Counted from the stretch's first letter, positions 33,074-44,643 are shown. The stretch: DNA of 64,000 nt from Pelobates cultripes (GCA_933207985.1 OW240918.1:113961297-114025296), one strand, 5' to 3'. Notes: generated by a model from the letters alone, not told the origin. Program-made: numbers and translations.

Positions 33074-34265
33074 TCAGCCATGTTTCCCCTTTGGAGACTT
33101 TGACAACGGTCCCCGTAGCCATGGATGTAGTAACGCCTGGCTCGGTGTCATACGCTGTGCAAGATCCCATTGAAAGCACTGGATAAGAAAATTCATAAAA
33201 AGAGGATCTTCAGAACCCTTTAGTGTGGTGACTAAGTCTCTACTGCCAGGTGGACCACGCCATGTTCCTGCTTCAGAGTGACTGCCATTCAATACCACTG
33301 ATCTATCTGACAGGTATCTAGCAGTGCAGTAATCAGGGTGTCCTTTGGTGTTGAAAAACCTGTAGTAGCTTTTTGAAGATCTAAGTATTTTTTTAAGTGG
33401 CATACCAAATAACTCAATCATCCGGGCAAGTTGGTCGTATTCATCCGGGTAATAGTGGATCTCCAGTTAAGAGCTCTGCAAGAATGCAGCCCAGGCTCCA
33501 CATATCAATAGCACCGGGGCCCATGAATGTTCACGCCACTGCATAGTCTGGATGTATTTCCCATTGCGCTGATGATCATAGCAGCTTGATCCAAAGTCTG
33601 TCACCTTGATGTCAGTTTTGCCAAATTCTTTTAACAGAATGTTCTCTGGTTTGAGGTCGCAATGGATGATTCTGTTTTTCTGCAAGGAATCCAAGCACTG
33701 TAAAACTGAATTCTCAAATGTACCCATTTTGGAAGACTGAAACCAGTGAACTTGTTTTTCTTCATAAGTTTGTACAGGTCCATGCTGAGTAATTCAAATG
33801 TCATACATATATAATTTTGGAAAGTAAAGTGGTCCAGCATGTGAATGACATTCATGTTGTTATCCTTGTCTTGTTTCGTCAGATGTTTAAGTATTCGTAT
33901 CTCATTCATGGCCTGCTGATGACAATCTCTCTCATTACGGACCATTTTTAAAGCCACATGCTGTTGCAGTTTGTGATCGTACACCTTCATTACTTGTCCA
34001 GATGATCCTTTCCCAAGAACTCTCAGCACTTCATACGTGTACGCGATGTGATCATGTGGCACTGGAATATAGAAACCCTGTGGGTCATCATAGCCACAAT
34101 TATTTGGATCACCAATAAAACCATGATATTCCCTTGCACTGGGACCAAAAAAGTAGATGTGGGTGTAACGAAAGATTTCATGGTGCTCATAAACTGTTAG
34201 CCTGTCCATGCATTTATTTAATATTTCTTCTGGACTAAATGGTGTTACCATGTGTACTGAGTTGC
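33074..34265 (-). pseudogene. DYRK2-like dual-specificity kinase pseudogene
   Basis: A class II DYRK kinase, cytosolic/nuclear in intact relatives. On the minus strand the DYRK-homology box and kinase N-lobe are clear ([31 protein letters not shown], loop [18 protein letters not shown] with the ATP lysine, [20 protein letters not shown]), then [11 protein letters not shown] and [23 protein letters not shown], and the C-lobe end [12 protein letters not shown]. It is broken by a frameshift near 33733, an indel near 33545 that removes the APE/P+1 region, and a stop plus shift near 33437. The activation tyrosine YIQ and APE are damaged, so no active kinase is possible. The kinase domain lacks introns, but intact DYRK2 also has it in one large exon, so this may be a decayed duplicate and not necessarily a retrocopy. 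Confidence 0.9.
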
Positions 34266-34545
34266 CAGATAAGGTACTGATATCACCTCTATTATTCAGT
34301 GCTGCACAGAAAACAAAAACTATATCTCATTAAAAGGAAAGTGACTTTCACAACCACTATGTATAATATACATATATTTAAATACCATTCATGTGTATAA
34401 AAAGAATCATGTAAGACCCCACAAGCACAGGAATGGTAACACAACACATAACTATATACATGCTTCCATAACTCCTTGATTGTGTCTTCTGATATATTTT
34501 GTCCCAGGAAATTGTGACTGGTGATGTCTGGATTTTGATTCAATT
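34266..34545 (-). other. Possible upstream exon/intron remnant of the DYRK2-like pseudogene
   Basis: On the minus strand, a pyrimidine-rich TTTTTGTTTTCTGTGCAG ends at about 34301 directly before the kinase-linked sequence and looks like a real splice acceptor. Upstream, 34470-34545 could encode a short peptide with 'NQNPDITSHNFLGQ'. This favours a DNA-level duplicate with an intron over a retrocopy, but the evidence is modest. Confidence 0.4.
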
Positions 34546-34556
34546 CCTTAATACTA

Positions 34557-35083
34557 TAGAAAGGAAAGAGAATCTGTCCCTTGAATAAAAATATAGAAGA
34601 TACTTTATTTGTCTAATGCAAAAGACATTCCTAAAATAGACTACCTCTCACACTCTAATATGGTTTTAATGGGTGTCCGAACCGGACAGATCAAAAAAAC
34701 AACATTAGGTGCTGAGGGCGTTTAAATAGGGGGAGAAAAGAAGGGGGATAAGGGAAAACATAAAACAAAAAGTATGTGCCAATTTGTAAATCTTGATGCA
34801 CAATAGTAGTGGTTGAGTCTGGAGTGAAGAAAGTAACTGTAGGGTTCTGGATCTATGTTGGTTTTTTGATCTTTCCGGTTCGGACACCCATTAAAACCAT
34901 ATTAGAGTGTGAGAGGTAGTCTATTTTAGGAATGTCTTTTGCATTAGACAAATAAAGTATCTTCTAGATTTTTATTCAAGGGACAGATTCTCTTTCCTTT
35001 CTATTGTTTTCAATTATTTAGGGTTACCCCCTTTTTTCTGTCTTTTATATTTGGACAATCTCATCGGCCATCTTTTTTTCTTA
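34557..35083. mobile_element. Palindromic insertion with 15-bp direct repeats
   Basis: The inserted sequence is flanked by the exact 15-bp direct repeat AATTCCTTAATACTA (34542-34556 and 35084-35098). Inside, about 145 bp at the left (34557-34692) recur as reverse complement at about 34860-35005, with ~165 bp between them. An extra ~80 bp lies at the right, ending in CCATCTTTTTTTC. A long, variable target duplication suggests target-primed (LINE-driven) insertion and not a cut-and-paste transposon. It sits just upstream of the DYRK2-like pseudogene. Confidence 0.75.
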
Positions 35084-35399
35084 AATTCCTTAATACTAAC
35101 CTAATAAAAATAAGTTTTATTGAAGATACTGTGATCATTGAATGGGAACCAGTCTGGTAAATAGCTACTATTTTACATTAAGATAACTAACCTAGTTAAA
35201 CATCTCAGATGGGAAATTCTGTTGATTATATGGACTATTCAGTTTGTGTTAGATAGATAGGTGAGCCAACCATTAAATTATAGACAGTATTATTATTTAA
35301 CCTACAAGTTTTCTGTACTTGCAGATCTAGCTTGTCCTTTGGTTCTGATGTCTTGTGAAGCTCACAAAATATCTCAATTCTAGTATGATGCCTAGGCTA

Positions 35400-36035
35400 T
35401 AAACCATCGTTTTTTAAAGAAACACTGCAAACACCACAACTACTACAGAGTGCTATGGTAGTTATGGTTCCAGAAACACCCGGGAACCTCTCTAATGTAA
35501 TTGTTTAATTGTTTTCTAATTGTTTGACCTCTAACACATCATCTGTGACCCTTTATTTACTTACGATCTCCCTTGGTGCTGGGTAGGCGCTCGGCCTCCT
35601 TTGACGGGAGGACCTAATGCGCATGTGCGGAGAGCGCATTAGACCCTTCCTATAGGAAAGCATTAAAGCAATGCCTGCCTATGGAGATTTTACAGACAGT
35701 GGATATCCTAATGCATAGTGTGAGAATGTCCAGCATCAGTTAAACAAAGTAAAGAAAAGGTAGATCCCCATACGATAAATCCATGATGCTTTGCATGCCT
35801 TTAGAATGACAAAGCATCATGGACAAAGCTGTAGTTTTAAAACATCTGGGGATCTATCTTTTGGGCACCCCTGCACTAGAGGCTGCCTTAGTACTACAAT
35901 GTAAACATTGCAATTTATTAAAAACTGCAAGGTTTTATATTGCAGGCCTACGTGGGACAAGGAATGTCCTGGGTGCCTATAGTGCAGATCACACCCACTA
36001 TTAATGGCGATAATGAAAAACAATGAGGTGTAAAT
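35400..36035. repeat. Short inverted-repeat family member, with a second MITE nested inside
   Basis: This has the family landmarks in order: TTTTAAAGAAACACTGC, GTGCTGGG, TAATGCGCATG, GCATTAGACC, TATAGGAAAGCATT, TCCAGCATC, GGCTGCC, TTGCAATTTAT and a GGGTGCCTATAGTGC end. It is interrupted at about 35756-35873 by a separate palindromic element whose ends read AAAGGTAGATCCCCA and TGGGGATCTATCTTTTGGGCACCC. Confidence 0.6.
35756..35873. repeat. Nested small palindromic MITE
   Basis: The termini (AGGTAGATCCCCA and TGGGGATCTATCTT) are inverted copies, and the centre holds a second inverted pair, CCATGATGCTTTG and CAAAGCATCATGG. It interrupts the larger element at 35400-36035. Confidence 0.65.
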
Positions 36036-37130
36036 GGGTAAAACAGCTAGTCAGACCTATATGTGGCAGTACAAGCATGTGGGACCAATGTACACAATTC
36101 ATGTTTCCCTGGCATATCCCTTACAGTAATGGAACCCCCTGACTCCCACTCCCTGGTCTTCTCTCTGGCTCTGAATCCCATGGTGCTTAGAGGCTGCTCA
36201 GACTGAGAGGGGCTGCAGCATGGCTTTCTGCACTGGGAGGAAAGAGCTGAGCAAGGGACACCTACCTCCCCCTGCTCTGTGTTAGAAATATATTCCATTA
36301 CCTAGAAGGAGGGCTTGGGAGGGGGTGATATGCATGTGTTTACATGTATGAGGTGTACCTAGGGTAGTAAGCACTATGGGTGGATTTGAAGGTTGACATC
36401 CCTCTCAAATAACATTTTAATAAAACTAAAGGTGATCCTCCATACACCATAGCTACTATGGCCTATTGTAATTGTTAGTGGCAGGGGGGCTTTGTATTTT
36501 TATTTTGTAAAAGTACTTCTTCTATTGTTTGTAAAACTAGAGATTTAAACAAAAACAAAAAATCTTCCACGAGTTTTCCACTGTACCTGAAGCCCACTCT
36601 AACTGCATTGACCAACATTTCACAATCTACTTATACAGAATGTAGTATGAGTATGCAGTGCATATATTGCTTGTGTAGGGGCAGATGGGTCTATGATGTA
36701 TATGGTGTGAGAGTGCTTTATTAGCAATTAATATATTTTATTCTCATGTGTGATAAACTATGTTTTTTTTGTGTGTGTGTGCACAGACCTTGCAGAGTAA
36801 TATACAGGCTTAAGCAATGACTTGTACAACACAGAAAATCATAGTATTCAAATATAGGTATAAGAAATCAAGAAATGCTGCACTTTTTTAAAACTAGAAA
36901 CATGAGTAAGACAATAAAAGATATTGAAGTAATAAACAAGGTCCAAAACAGTCGAGTGATATACTAGGCTGACATGTCCAGTTTGCAGATGTTTTAACTT
37001 TGGTATTAAACGAGGAGTGTCGGCTGTATAAGAATATCATAATAAGGCAATGGTTGTGCTCACGAGTGGAAAACCACAAAGGCCTGCCACGCATCAACAA
37101 CATGAATAAAAATCCTACCTGGTGCTAAGG
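36036..37130. other. No gene; short GC-rich block at 36110-36300
   Basis: AT-rich, with one GC-rich segment of unclear origin. No coherent protein was read. Confidence 0.35.
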
Positions 37131-37134
37131 CTCA

Positions 37135-38015
37135 AATAAAGTCAAACATAAATGAAAAAATCATGCCAGATGGCGGTTCTCAGAGTCTTAGTTGGTATTG
37201 TAGCAAGTCGAGTGTCGGCCGTGTTGCTTCTTTGTGGTACAAAAGGGATGCATAGGCCAGGTAGCTTCTACTCAACCAATTCCCGTACAGGGTAGGGTAA
37301 TGGGCTTGACACGGAGGTCCCTCTTCAGTCCTAGGCCTGGAGGAAGACGAGCCTCCATGTTCCACAGACCCGGGGGCTCCTTCCCATTTTTGGAGCAACA
37401 GAAGGCCCCAGTGTTTCTCTGCCGGCTGGTCTTCTGGCGAGGTGGTCGATGCTTTGGGGTGAATCCCTCTGGGGCCTTTGGCCTAGGTAGGCGTGCAATA
37501 GGGGCAACTGGCTTAGGAAGGGATGCTTTGCCTAGACTGTGTAAATGCAATCTCCCATAAGGGAGGTGCATCTGCTATCTTTAGGTGTTTCAGGCCTGGG
37601 CCAGAGTCATCAGGAACTAGCTCATTTAAGTGTGTTGGGCCTGTGGGGATCAGGATAACCCCCACCGGTGCAGAGGGGGGGAACTGGACCCATCCAAAGC
37701 TAGGTGCTTGTGAGGCAGCTGTGCTCCATGTCTCAGGAGATCAGCCATCTCCTCTGCCCGCCGGATTTCACTTCGCCACGCTGGAGCCTCCCGGGTGAGT
37801 CAGAGATATGTCTGGGTTAGACTTTCGATCGGGCAGCGAAGCGCTCCAAAATTTTACTCTTGGGTAGGTAGAGTGTTCCCAGTACAGCTATGCTGTTTTT
37901 TCTCGAGTGAAAAGTCTGTTATTTGGCTATATTTGGAGCTTTTGCTCGGAGCTCATTCCATGTGCTGCCAGTGAGTGTGGCAGTCAGGCCCCAAACCCAG
38001 CACAGACCTGTTTTT
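37135..38015 (-). repeat. GC-rich LINE-like debris on the minus strand
   Basis: Read on the minus strand, the segment starts near 38010 with GGGGCCTGACTGCCACAC, matching in style the openings at 9193 and 60673, and runs through CpG-bearing sequence to about 37135. It is probably a 5' region of the same LINE-like family. No reverse transcriptase was read. Confidence 0.35.
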
Positions 38016-38289
38016 TAACTAAGATAACCATATTTCCATAGATGGTGGCTGCATTCCCAAGTGGATAGATACTTTGCTATTTACATTTGGAAAAATTTAA
38101 AGTAATCAGGTTTAGCATTGATTGTGTGTTTTGAAATATATATCATTTTATTCCACAATTTAATACACAATATATGTACAGATTGCACCAAAATAAAAAG
38201 TCCAACAGATTATCAGATGCTTGGAGTATTCTTTACTTGTAAATCGTTCAAGCTTCTGATGGTAGCAGTTATGTGTAATAAAGAAGAAA

Positions 38290-38545
38290 GATTCACAAAT
38301 AAAGGACCATATATTACAGAATGCACACTATAACCATTATAAATAAAAAATGCAATTTATTATGTACATAAAAAGTACCACATAAAAATAATACAAAAAT
38401 AAATATACAAGTAGCAAGGGCAATCACAATAGTAAGTAGTACAATACCAACAAAGCTCCACACAGCCCTAGGACAGAAACATGAGCCACCAAACCCCCAA
38501 CGTTTCGGCAACCAACCGCTGCCTTTATCAAGGGTAAAGAAGAAA
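38290..38545 (-). repeat. Penelope-like 3' tail (minus strand) with hammerhead-like fold
   Basis: On the minus strand: CCC, TTGATAA, a hairpin with GGCA/TGCC stem, GAAACGTT, GGGGG. This is the same architecture as 12653-12697 with a longer loop, so the paired stem is conserved while the loop is not. An AT-rich tail follows to about 38290. Confidence 0.45.
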
Positions 38546-38558
38546 GATACCTGGTAAT

Positions 38559-39284
38559 CAGGGCCGTCTTTAACATTAAATGGACCCTGGGCAAGCATGT
38601 GCTTAAGCCCCCTGGATCCTGCTTCCCCCCACACTTGCACCCCCTGGCATACAATCATGCACACACACAGTTAGATACACAAATACACATACAGTCAGAT
38701 ACATACACTGACACTAACACAGCCAGATACACACACTGACACACACACACACACACACACACACAGCCAGATACACACTGACTCAGACCCAGGTACACAA
38801 TATATAACTATCAATTTACATTGTTTAGCCACCCTCCTGTCTTCTTACCTTTACAGAAGGGTGGCTTCCCTGGGCTCCAGTTGGAGCTGGATGGCTGAGG
38901 TGGATGGTAGTCTGAGGAACCTGCTATTTCAGTCAGTCTCTCCTCCTCCTTGGTGTGTGTCTCGTTCTCCTCTTCTTTCTCTTCCCCAGCGTGTGTGCCT
39001 CCTCCTCCTCCTCCCCATCAGCACTCTGTTACTTTTGAGATAGTGATCTGACATCACTTCCTCCCACCAGGCAGAAAGATAGGACATGCCTGGTGGGTGG
39101 AGCACATGTAAAGGGCCAGGGGTCCCTGATTACTTCACCTGCTGCAACCCACCGGGAAATTTTCCCTGGATCCCAGTGGGCTGTCAGGTCCTGGTTGCAG
39201 GCAACGTGCCTATGGGGCAGCTACTTTGGGCCCCCAGGAGTAATTGGGCAGCTGCCCCGTTTTTCCTTGTTAAAGACGGACCTG
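38559..39284. mobile_element. hAT-type element with 16-bp terminal inverted repeats
   Basis: The left end CAGGGCCGTCTTTAAC matches the right end GTTAAAGACGGACCTG inverted, with one mismatch. Internally it has a CA-rich satellite and a GC-rich right half ending in GGGCCCCCAGG-type sequence that resembles 52920-52965. There is no transposase. The flanking 8-mers (CTGGTAAT and AGCAAATG) do not match, so the target duplication has been lost or the ends are misjudged. Confidence 0.65.
38655..38775. repeat. CA-rich microsatellite
   Basis: (CA)n with GATACACA variants, inside the hAT-type element 38559-39284. Confidence 0.9.
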
Positions 39285-39289
39285 AGCAA

Positions 39290-40005
39290 ATGGAGTGTTC
39301 CTCTAACCTAGGTTTATCTAGTTTCCTAATATAATACATATACATTGTTTTTTAATTTATCTGTATACAATACATCTCCCATCTCATTACACCACTGAAC
39401 ATATTTATCCTGTAATCTCTGTTCCTAGTTGTAATAGCATCTAATTCTGCATCTGAAATTATTTGCTTGTACGACAAAGCTCATTAGGTGAAACAGTAAT
39501 TGTGTTGTCACACTAATGCTATTAGCTTTAATAATTTCCTTTATAATTAGATTACATGTCAGAGTGTATGCTCTGCAGCAAATAAGTAGGAAACATTTTT
39601 CATGTATATGGTGTGAAAGTTGTCTGCATTAAATTACCTCTTCGTTTCTTTGATGGAAAACTGAAATTGTTTAACATCTAAACTTATAGGTAGGTATAGT
39701 ATGTATTATGTATTTTTCTATGTTTTTTCTCCTGTTGGCTAACTCCTTTCCATATGCAACGGATCAGACAGACATTTTTTTTAAATGGGTAACAAGCCTA
39801 ATACCATGTTGGCCAACTCTTTCAAAGGCACAAGTGGATCCATTAACCGTTGAACATTTGTCAAAATTATGGCAGTATGTGTTTTGAAGATATAGTGAAT
39901 TAATTTGCCAAATATTAATCTCATTTAAATGACATTCTATTAGCTTCACCCTGAACAAGTGAAAGGGGGACTAGTCTCACATGATTCCTTATTCTTTTAC
40001 AAATT
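39290..40005. other. No feature seen
   Basis: AT-rich, without recognised genes or repeats. Confidence 0.4.
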
Positions 40006-40019
40006 TAAAGACAGTATCT

Positions 40020-40700
40020 CATTAACAGTATAGGGAGTTACAGCTGTGTGGAAGCCATTAACAACTGGCAAGGCTCCTAGTCCTGATGACTTCATCAATG
40101 TGTTTACAAAAAAATATAGGGATGACCTTGCCCCAAGACTGATGGGCTGAAGATTTTAGTTATTTAGGAGATGTTAATCGCTCCAATGACAGCTAACGGT
40201 GGAAAAGATATCACTGATTGTGCAAATTATAGACCCATTTCTTTGATAAATAGGGACATAAATGTATATGCACGTGTTTTGGCTAATAGGCTTGCTATTG
40301 TCCTGCCTGATGGTATTGCACTGGATCAGGTTGTGTTCATTGCCAATAGCATGGCACCAGATGCAATGAGAAGATCCACAGACTTTGTTGATGTTGCTGG
40401 CTGCACAAAGACCCCTGTAATACTTTTATGCTCTTGTTGCTGTAGAATCTTTTTCTAGAGCTGATTGGCAATACTTCTGGGAATATATAAAACAAGTTTT
40501 GTTTGTTTTTGAGGTTTTTAAGATGGACCTTTAGTCTTCTCCTATAGCAACAGTTCATGCGGACTGACTCATTGAGTTTACCTATATTTACAGGACACTA
40601 CAAGGCTGTCCTTTATCTTCTCTGCTTTTTGCTCTTGTGACTGAGTCCTTGGTGCAGCCTATTAATGGCAACGCTAACATTACAAGACAAAGATGTAGAC
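40020..40700 (+). pseudogene. LINE (L1/Tx1-type) reverse transcriptase fragment
   Basis: A decayed non-LTR retrotransposon RT. Readable landmarks in order across several frames are a TGKAPSPDDF-like block near 40070, NYRPISLI at about 40225, VLANRLA near 40275, DQVVFI near 40325, and a TLQGCPLSSLLFALV-like block near 40600. This order (GK.P.PDG, NYRPISL, LA.RL, DQ.GF, QGCPLSP) is diagnostic of LINE RTs. Stops and frameshifts separate the blocks, so it is dead. The endonuclease and 3' end are not seen. Confidence 0.8.
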
Positions 40701-41380
40701 TACATCACTATAAGACTAGGCTGTTTGAAGATGATAACACAAAATGGAGAAATAAAGTAAACAGAGTGCAGGTCAGGAGTCTGGATACAAGTCAAGGACT
40801 CATGAGCTGCACCACTGTAACCACCTAATAGGGAGCTCCAATAGGGGGAAACCCTCCAAAATATGCAGTAAATAGAAGTGATGTATAGAATTCCACAAGG
40901 GGAAACTAACATCAGGAGAGGTGGGAGGGTCTGGGAGGGAGGGTCTGCTGCTGATTGGCTGGAATGTGTCTGCTGACTGTGAGGTACAGGGTCAAAGTTT
41001 ACTCAATGATGACGAATAGGGGGCGGACCGAACAGCGCATATGTTCGCCATCCGTGGCGAACCGTTCGACATCACTAATAGTCACTATAAAAAAATTATT
41101 TTTTTTACAAACAAAATTTATATTATAGTTAAACATGTTAATGTAAAAGAACATATTTTAAAAAGAAAAACGTCATTCCTGATTCAACCTTTCATCTGTA
41201 AATATTCCAAATGATTTTGAAATTGCATTCTCTCACGACAGTGGGAGGTGAGTAATTTTTATCAATTTAAGACTATAGTGTTCATTTAACATGTTAGTAT
41301 GTATAACGTTAGTGTTCCATACTGTACATAAGAGGAGCTATGTTCTTACAACAAAATGTCTTTGTTTTCCTTTTTTTAAT
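40701..41380. other. Repeat debris without a gene
   Basis: 40915-41090 has a GGGAGGGTCTG-type purine stretch and a CGAAC-bearing segment of unknown family. The remainder is AT-rich. Confidence 0.35.
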
Positions 41381-41790
41381 TCCCTTCAGCCAGATACCTA
41401 AAACCAGCGCGGATGTTTCTTGGCGCTGGGTCAGGCACAGCACATGCTCCTCCCCTGCCAACGTCAGCCGGCGGGGTAGACATAATGCACAGGTGCGCCA
41501 ATGCCCGTGCGCGCATTAGACCTCTCATAGGAAAGCATTATTCAATTATTCAATGCTTTCCTATGGGGGAAATCTCACGGACCTCCAGTGTCAGTTAACC
41601 GACCAAAAGAAATATTGAATTCCGGAAGCGCCCCCAGTGGCTGTCAAATAGACAGCCACTGAGGGATGACTTCGAGCTGCAATGTGAACCTTGCAGTTCT
41701 TCGGAATTGCAATGTTTTATATTTTAGCACTAGATGCAATAAGTAAACAGCACCCAGACCACTTCAATGAGCTGAAGTCCCTTTAACAAT
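41381..41790. repeat. Short inverted-repeat family member
   Basis: Carries GGCGCTGGGTCAGGC, CAACGTCAGCCGGCGGGG, GCGCATTAGACC, CTATGGGG, TGACAGCCACT-type blocks and the end CACCCAGACCACTTCAATG...CCCTTTAAC. It closely matches 42548-43110. Confidence 0.7.
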
Positions 41791-41909
41791 AAAAAGTACT
41801 AATCCAAGTAAAAAAATTTTTGTGGGATTCTAAGACGCAGTACATTGTCATGCAGAGCATGAAGACATCCATCATCTTTAAACAAAGGAAACAATGAGAA
41901 ACAGCAGGA

Positions 41910-42165
41910 AAATTCTTAAAAGGAACACTGTCGGCACCCAAAACGGACCTTAGGTCTGCTATCTGACACTGGACGTCTTCACACTCTGCACGAGGAGCTT
42001 CAGCTTCAGATTTTGTACCCATGCAAAAGCATTGATTCAATGTTTCCCTATGAGGAGGACTAATGCGTTTGGCATTTGCCTCGCATTCGCATTAGAGCCC
42101 ATTTGTCACTATAATAACTCTTTAAATCAATAAGTGACAATGAAAGACTCACCTTTCCTGCATTT
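41910..42165. repeat. Diverged inverted-repeat family fragment
   Basis: TTAAAAGGAACACTGTCGGCACCC, GGACGTCTTC and GCATTCGCATTAGA are family landmarks in a rearranged form. Confidence 0.45.
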
Positions 42166-42201
42166 GCTCCGGAGACCTGAATCGGGCAGACTGGATATAG
42201 C

Positions 42202-42531
42202 TTAGACTGTATCTGTATAGAGACGGACGTGTGTCTGGGAAGATAGTTGATCTCGTAGATACTCAAGATCACATATGTAAGACTGATCCTTGTGCAGCAT
42301 CTCTACAATATTTTCTATCTCCCGGCAGCATATACTTTCCTCTTCACTTGTCATCGGCATACATTTTCCACATTGACACCATTCTGTTGATCCAGCTCTT
42401 GTATTTGATGTGTCTGAAGAACTTTCTTCACTGACGGGATCAGCAGGGGGATCCCAGGCCATGCTATTCAGCACCTCTGCACTAGGCTTCCTCTGCCTTG
42501 TAAAACTCTGCAATCTACAACGCAAATTCAA
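42202..42531 (-). CDS. Orphan exon-like copy of the P2X7 C-terminal cysteine-rich ('ballast') domain
   Basis: A 109-residue minus-strand frame with STEWCQCGKCMPMTSEEES and CCREIENIVE, the spacing WCxCGxCxPM...E...CCxE that marks the zinc-binding C-terminal domain of P2X7 receptors and related orphan proteins in fish and amphibians. No P2X channel or membrane segments are present. The upstream part has AG acceptor-like sites (a TTTTACAAGGCAG), and downstream on the minus strand there is a donor-like GGAAAG-GTGAGT at about 42155. The frame, however, stops before it, and AGGTGAGT-like motifs also occur in nearby repeats. It could be a single-exon gene, one exon of a larger gene, or a mobile/dead copy. 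The function of such orphan copies is not known to me. Confidence 0.6.
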   Translation of the reverse strand: MNLRCRLQSFTRQRKPSAEVLNSMAWDPPADPVSEESSSDTSNTRAGSTEWCQCGKCMPMTSEEESICCREIENIVEMLHKDQSYICDLEYLRDQLSSQTHVRLYTDTV

Positions 42532-42547
42532 ATTTTGATTTTAAATT

Positions 42548-43110
42548 CAGAATAAAGGGACTCTCAAGTGCTAGGAAAACAAAACTGTTTTCCTGGCACT
42601 GCAGGATCCTGCAGTGTCCCCCTCCCTCCCACCTCCCAACCCATGTTGCTGAAGGGGTTAAAACCCCTTTAGTGCCTTACCTGAATCCAGCACCGATGTC
42701 CTTCGGCGCTGGGTCAGGCTCTGCCCACACTCCTCACCTGCCGACGTCAGCCGGCTGGGAAGGCCTAAAGCGCATGCACGACAATGGCCGCGCGCGCACA
42801 TTAGACCTCCCAATAGGATAGCATTATTCAGTGCTTTCCTATGGGGATTCCAGCAACGTTGGAGGTCCTAATGCAAAGCGTGAGGACGTCCAGCATCGTT
42901 TAAGTAATCCAACCAAAAAGACGCTTAAAAATCTCATAGACAGCAACTAGAGGAGGACTTAACCCTGCAAGGTAATTATTGCAATTTATAAAAACTGCAA
43001 TAATTACACTTGCAGGGTTAAGGGTGATGGGAGTTGGCACCCAGGCCACTCCAATGGGCAGAAGTGGTCTGGGTGCCTGGAGTGCCAGTTTAAGAAAGGA
43101 TTTGTAAAAA
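42548..43110. repeat. Full-length member of the common inverted-repeat (MITE-like) family
   Basis: The left end AAAGGGACTCTCAAGTGC and right end CTGGGTGCCTGGAGTGCCAGTTTAA are inverted relatives. The middle holds TGCAGGATCCTGCAGTG, TTCGGCGCTGGGTCAGGC, GACGTCAGCCGGC, GCGCACATTAGACC, TTCCTATGGGG, GGACGTCCAGCATC and a TTGCAATTTATAAAAACTGCAATAATTA hairpin region. About 560 bp with no coding. It serves as the local reference for the other copies. Confidence 0.7.
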
Positions 43111-43204
43111 GAAATCAAAGTGTTGTTAATAAATATGAAAGGTACAAACCACGATGTCATTGTTGTCAAAATGTATAAAAAGACTAGTAAAATAAACCTG
43201 ATAA

Positions 43205-44200
43205 ACTCATGTCAGTGACGTAACTGGGGTGAAATGGCCCTATTCTTTAACAAGATAACAAGATACAAGACTACTCCACCGAGATTGTGGTGCCTGGTTA
43301 AGTAGAGTGTTTATTTAATATTTTCATAATAAAAAGGAAAATTAAAAATTCATATGTAAAAAAAAAAAAATAGTCCCTTTGATCAGCTTATCTTTTTTTG
43401 AAGTTCGGCATCATTTTAATTTTCCACTTGTGCAGAATGTCCACTTGCCAATTTATTTTTTACTTTTGTAGAATATTGCATATTGATTATGTATGGATGT
43501 CTGGATTGACATAAGTAACAGATGGTATCAATAAGTCACAAGGCTTTCTTTGTCTGAGAACTCTGGAATGTGGATTGGGGGTCTTGTCCTTATATGGCTA
43601 GGGCTATACTCTGACGTCATTATGTTCATATCTATATAGAATAGGGGACAAAGGACCACAAGGTCTTGCTGTTGCTTGCTGCACAAGGTTCTTCTTCTCG
43701 TCCGGCTGTCTAACTATGTAAAGACTAACTCTCCCTTCAGGAGTCCAGCAATTACCATCTGCTGTTGAACATCCATTATCCTGTAACATCCTTTATTGTT
43801 TTATTGTGTATCCGTAACTCTAAGAATAAACCTGAATAAACCGTAAGTCAGATTGCGTATTGGTATTTTTGGTTAATATAGATATTAACATGGCAAGCCT
43901 TTTACCCAAGAAGAAATATACATAAATAATAATAATTTCAATCAACTGAAAAAACACACAGAAGAAGCAAACATTATTACAACTATTTTATCTTTTAGTG
44001 GAAAAGATTAAAATGAAAATTGGCAAAATAAATCTTTTTTTATTTTACATCATTTAATTGTATTTATTTTTTTGGTTGCCAGACATTTTTGGAATCTGGC
44101 AACATATGAAGAGAAGGGAGGACCACTCCCGCTGTGTTCAACAGTGTAACGATTAAAGATTAGAAGAATTTAAAACATTTGAAAGAGGAAGGTAAGACAA
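43205..44200. other. No gene; possible truncated hAT-like start at 43213
   Basis: CAGTGACGTAACTGGGG at 43213 resembles a hAT-type terminus and is followed by unrelated sequence, so it may be a truncated end. No coding sequence was recognised. Confidence 0.3.
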
Positions 44201-44227
44201 TATGTTTAATGGAGCAATTTAAATGGA

Positions 44228-44604
44228 AGGTGATACACTGTTTTCAGGGAACAGTGTTCCTGCAGCTCAGACCAGGCCAGACAGTGAAAGCGCTGACCCA
44301 GCATGATGGTGGAGGAGCAATACTCCTCCCGAGGTGAAGGAAGGGAAACGACTGGAGAAAAAGAGGGCATCCGGTCATCCCCCTTGACATCCCAGGAGGA
44401 AGACTATTGTATTTCTTTTCGCTTTGCGAATAGTAGTGGAATGGGGGACACTGTTTTCAGGGAACAGTGATCCTGCAGCTCATGCCAGGACAGACAGTGA
44501 AAGCGCTGGCCCAGGTGGGTTGAAACGTTGCTTTAGTCTTCAATACACATTTAAAAAATCCCTGCGAAGTGCTCCATTTCTTTACTTACTTCATATATAT
44601 AAAA

Positions 44605-44640
<36 letters not shown>
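44228..44640 (+). repeat. Partial duplication, retroelement tail and (TA)n
   Basis: A ~66-bp unit containing CACTGTTTTCAGGGAACAGTG and GACAGTGAAAGCGCTG occurs at about 44231 and again at about 44449. The second copy runs into GGTGGGTTGAAACGTTGC, the core-like phrase of the tails seen elsewhere, and then an A/TA-rich run at 44583-44640. Confidence 0.55.
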
Positions 44641-44643
<3 letters not shown>

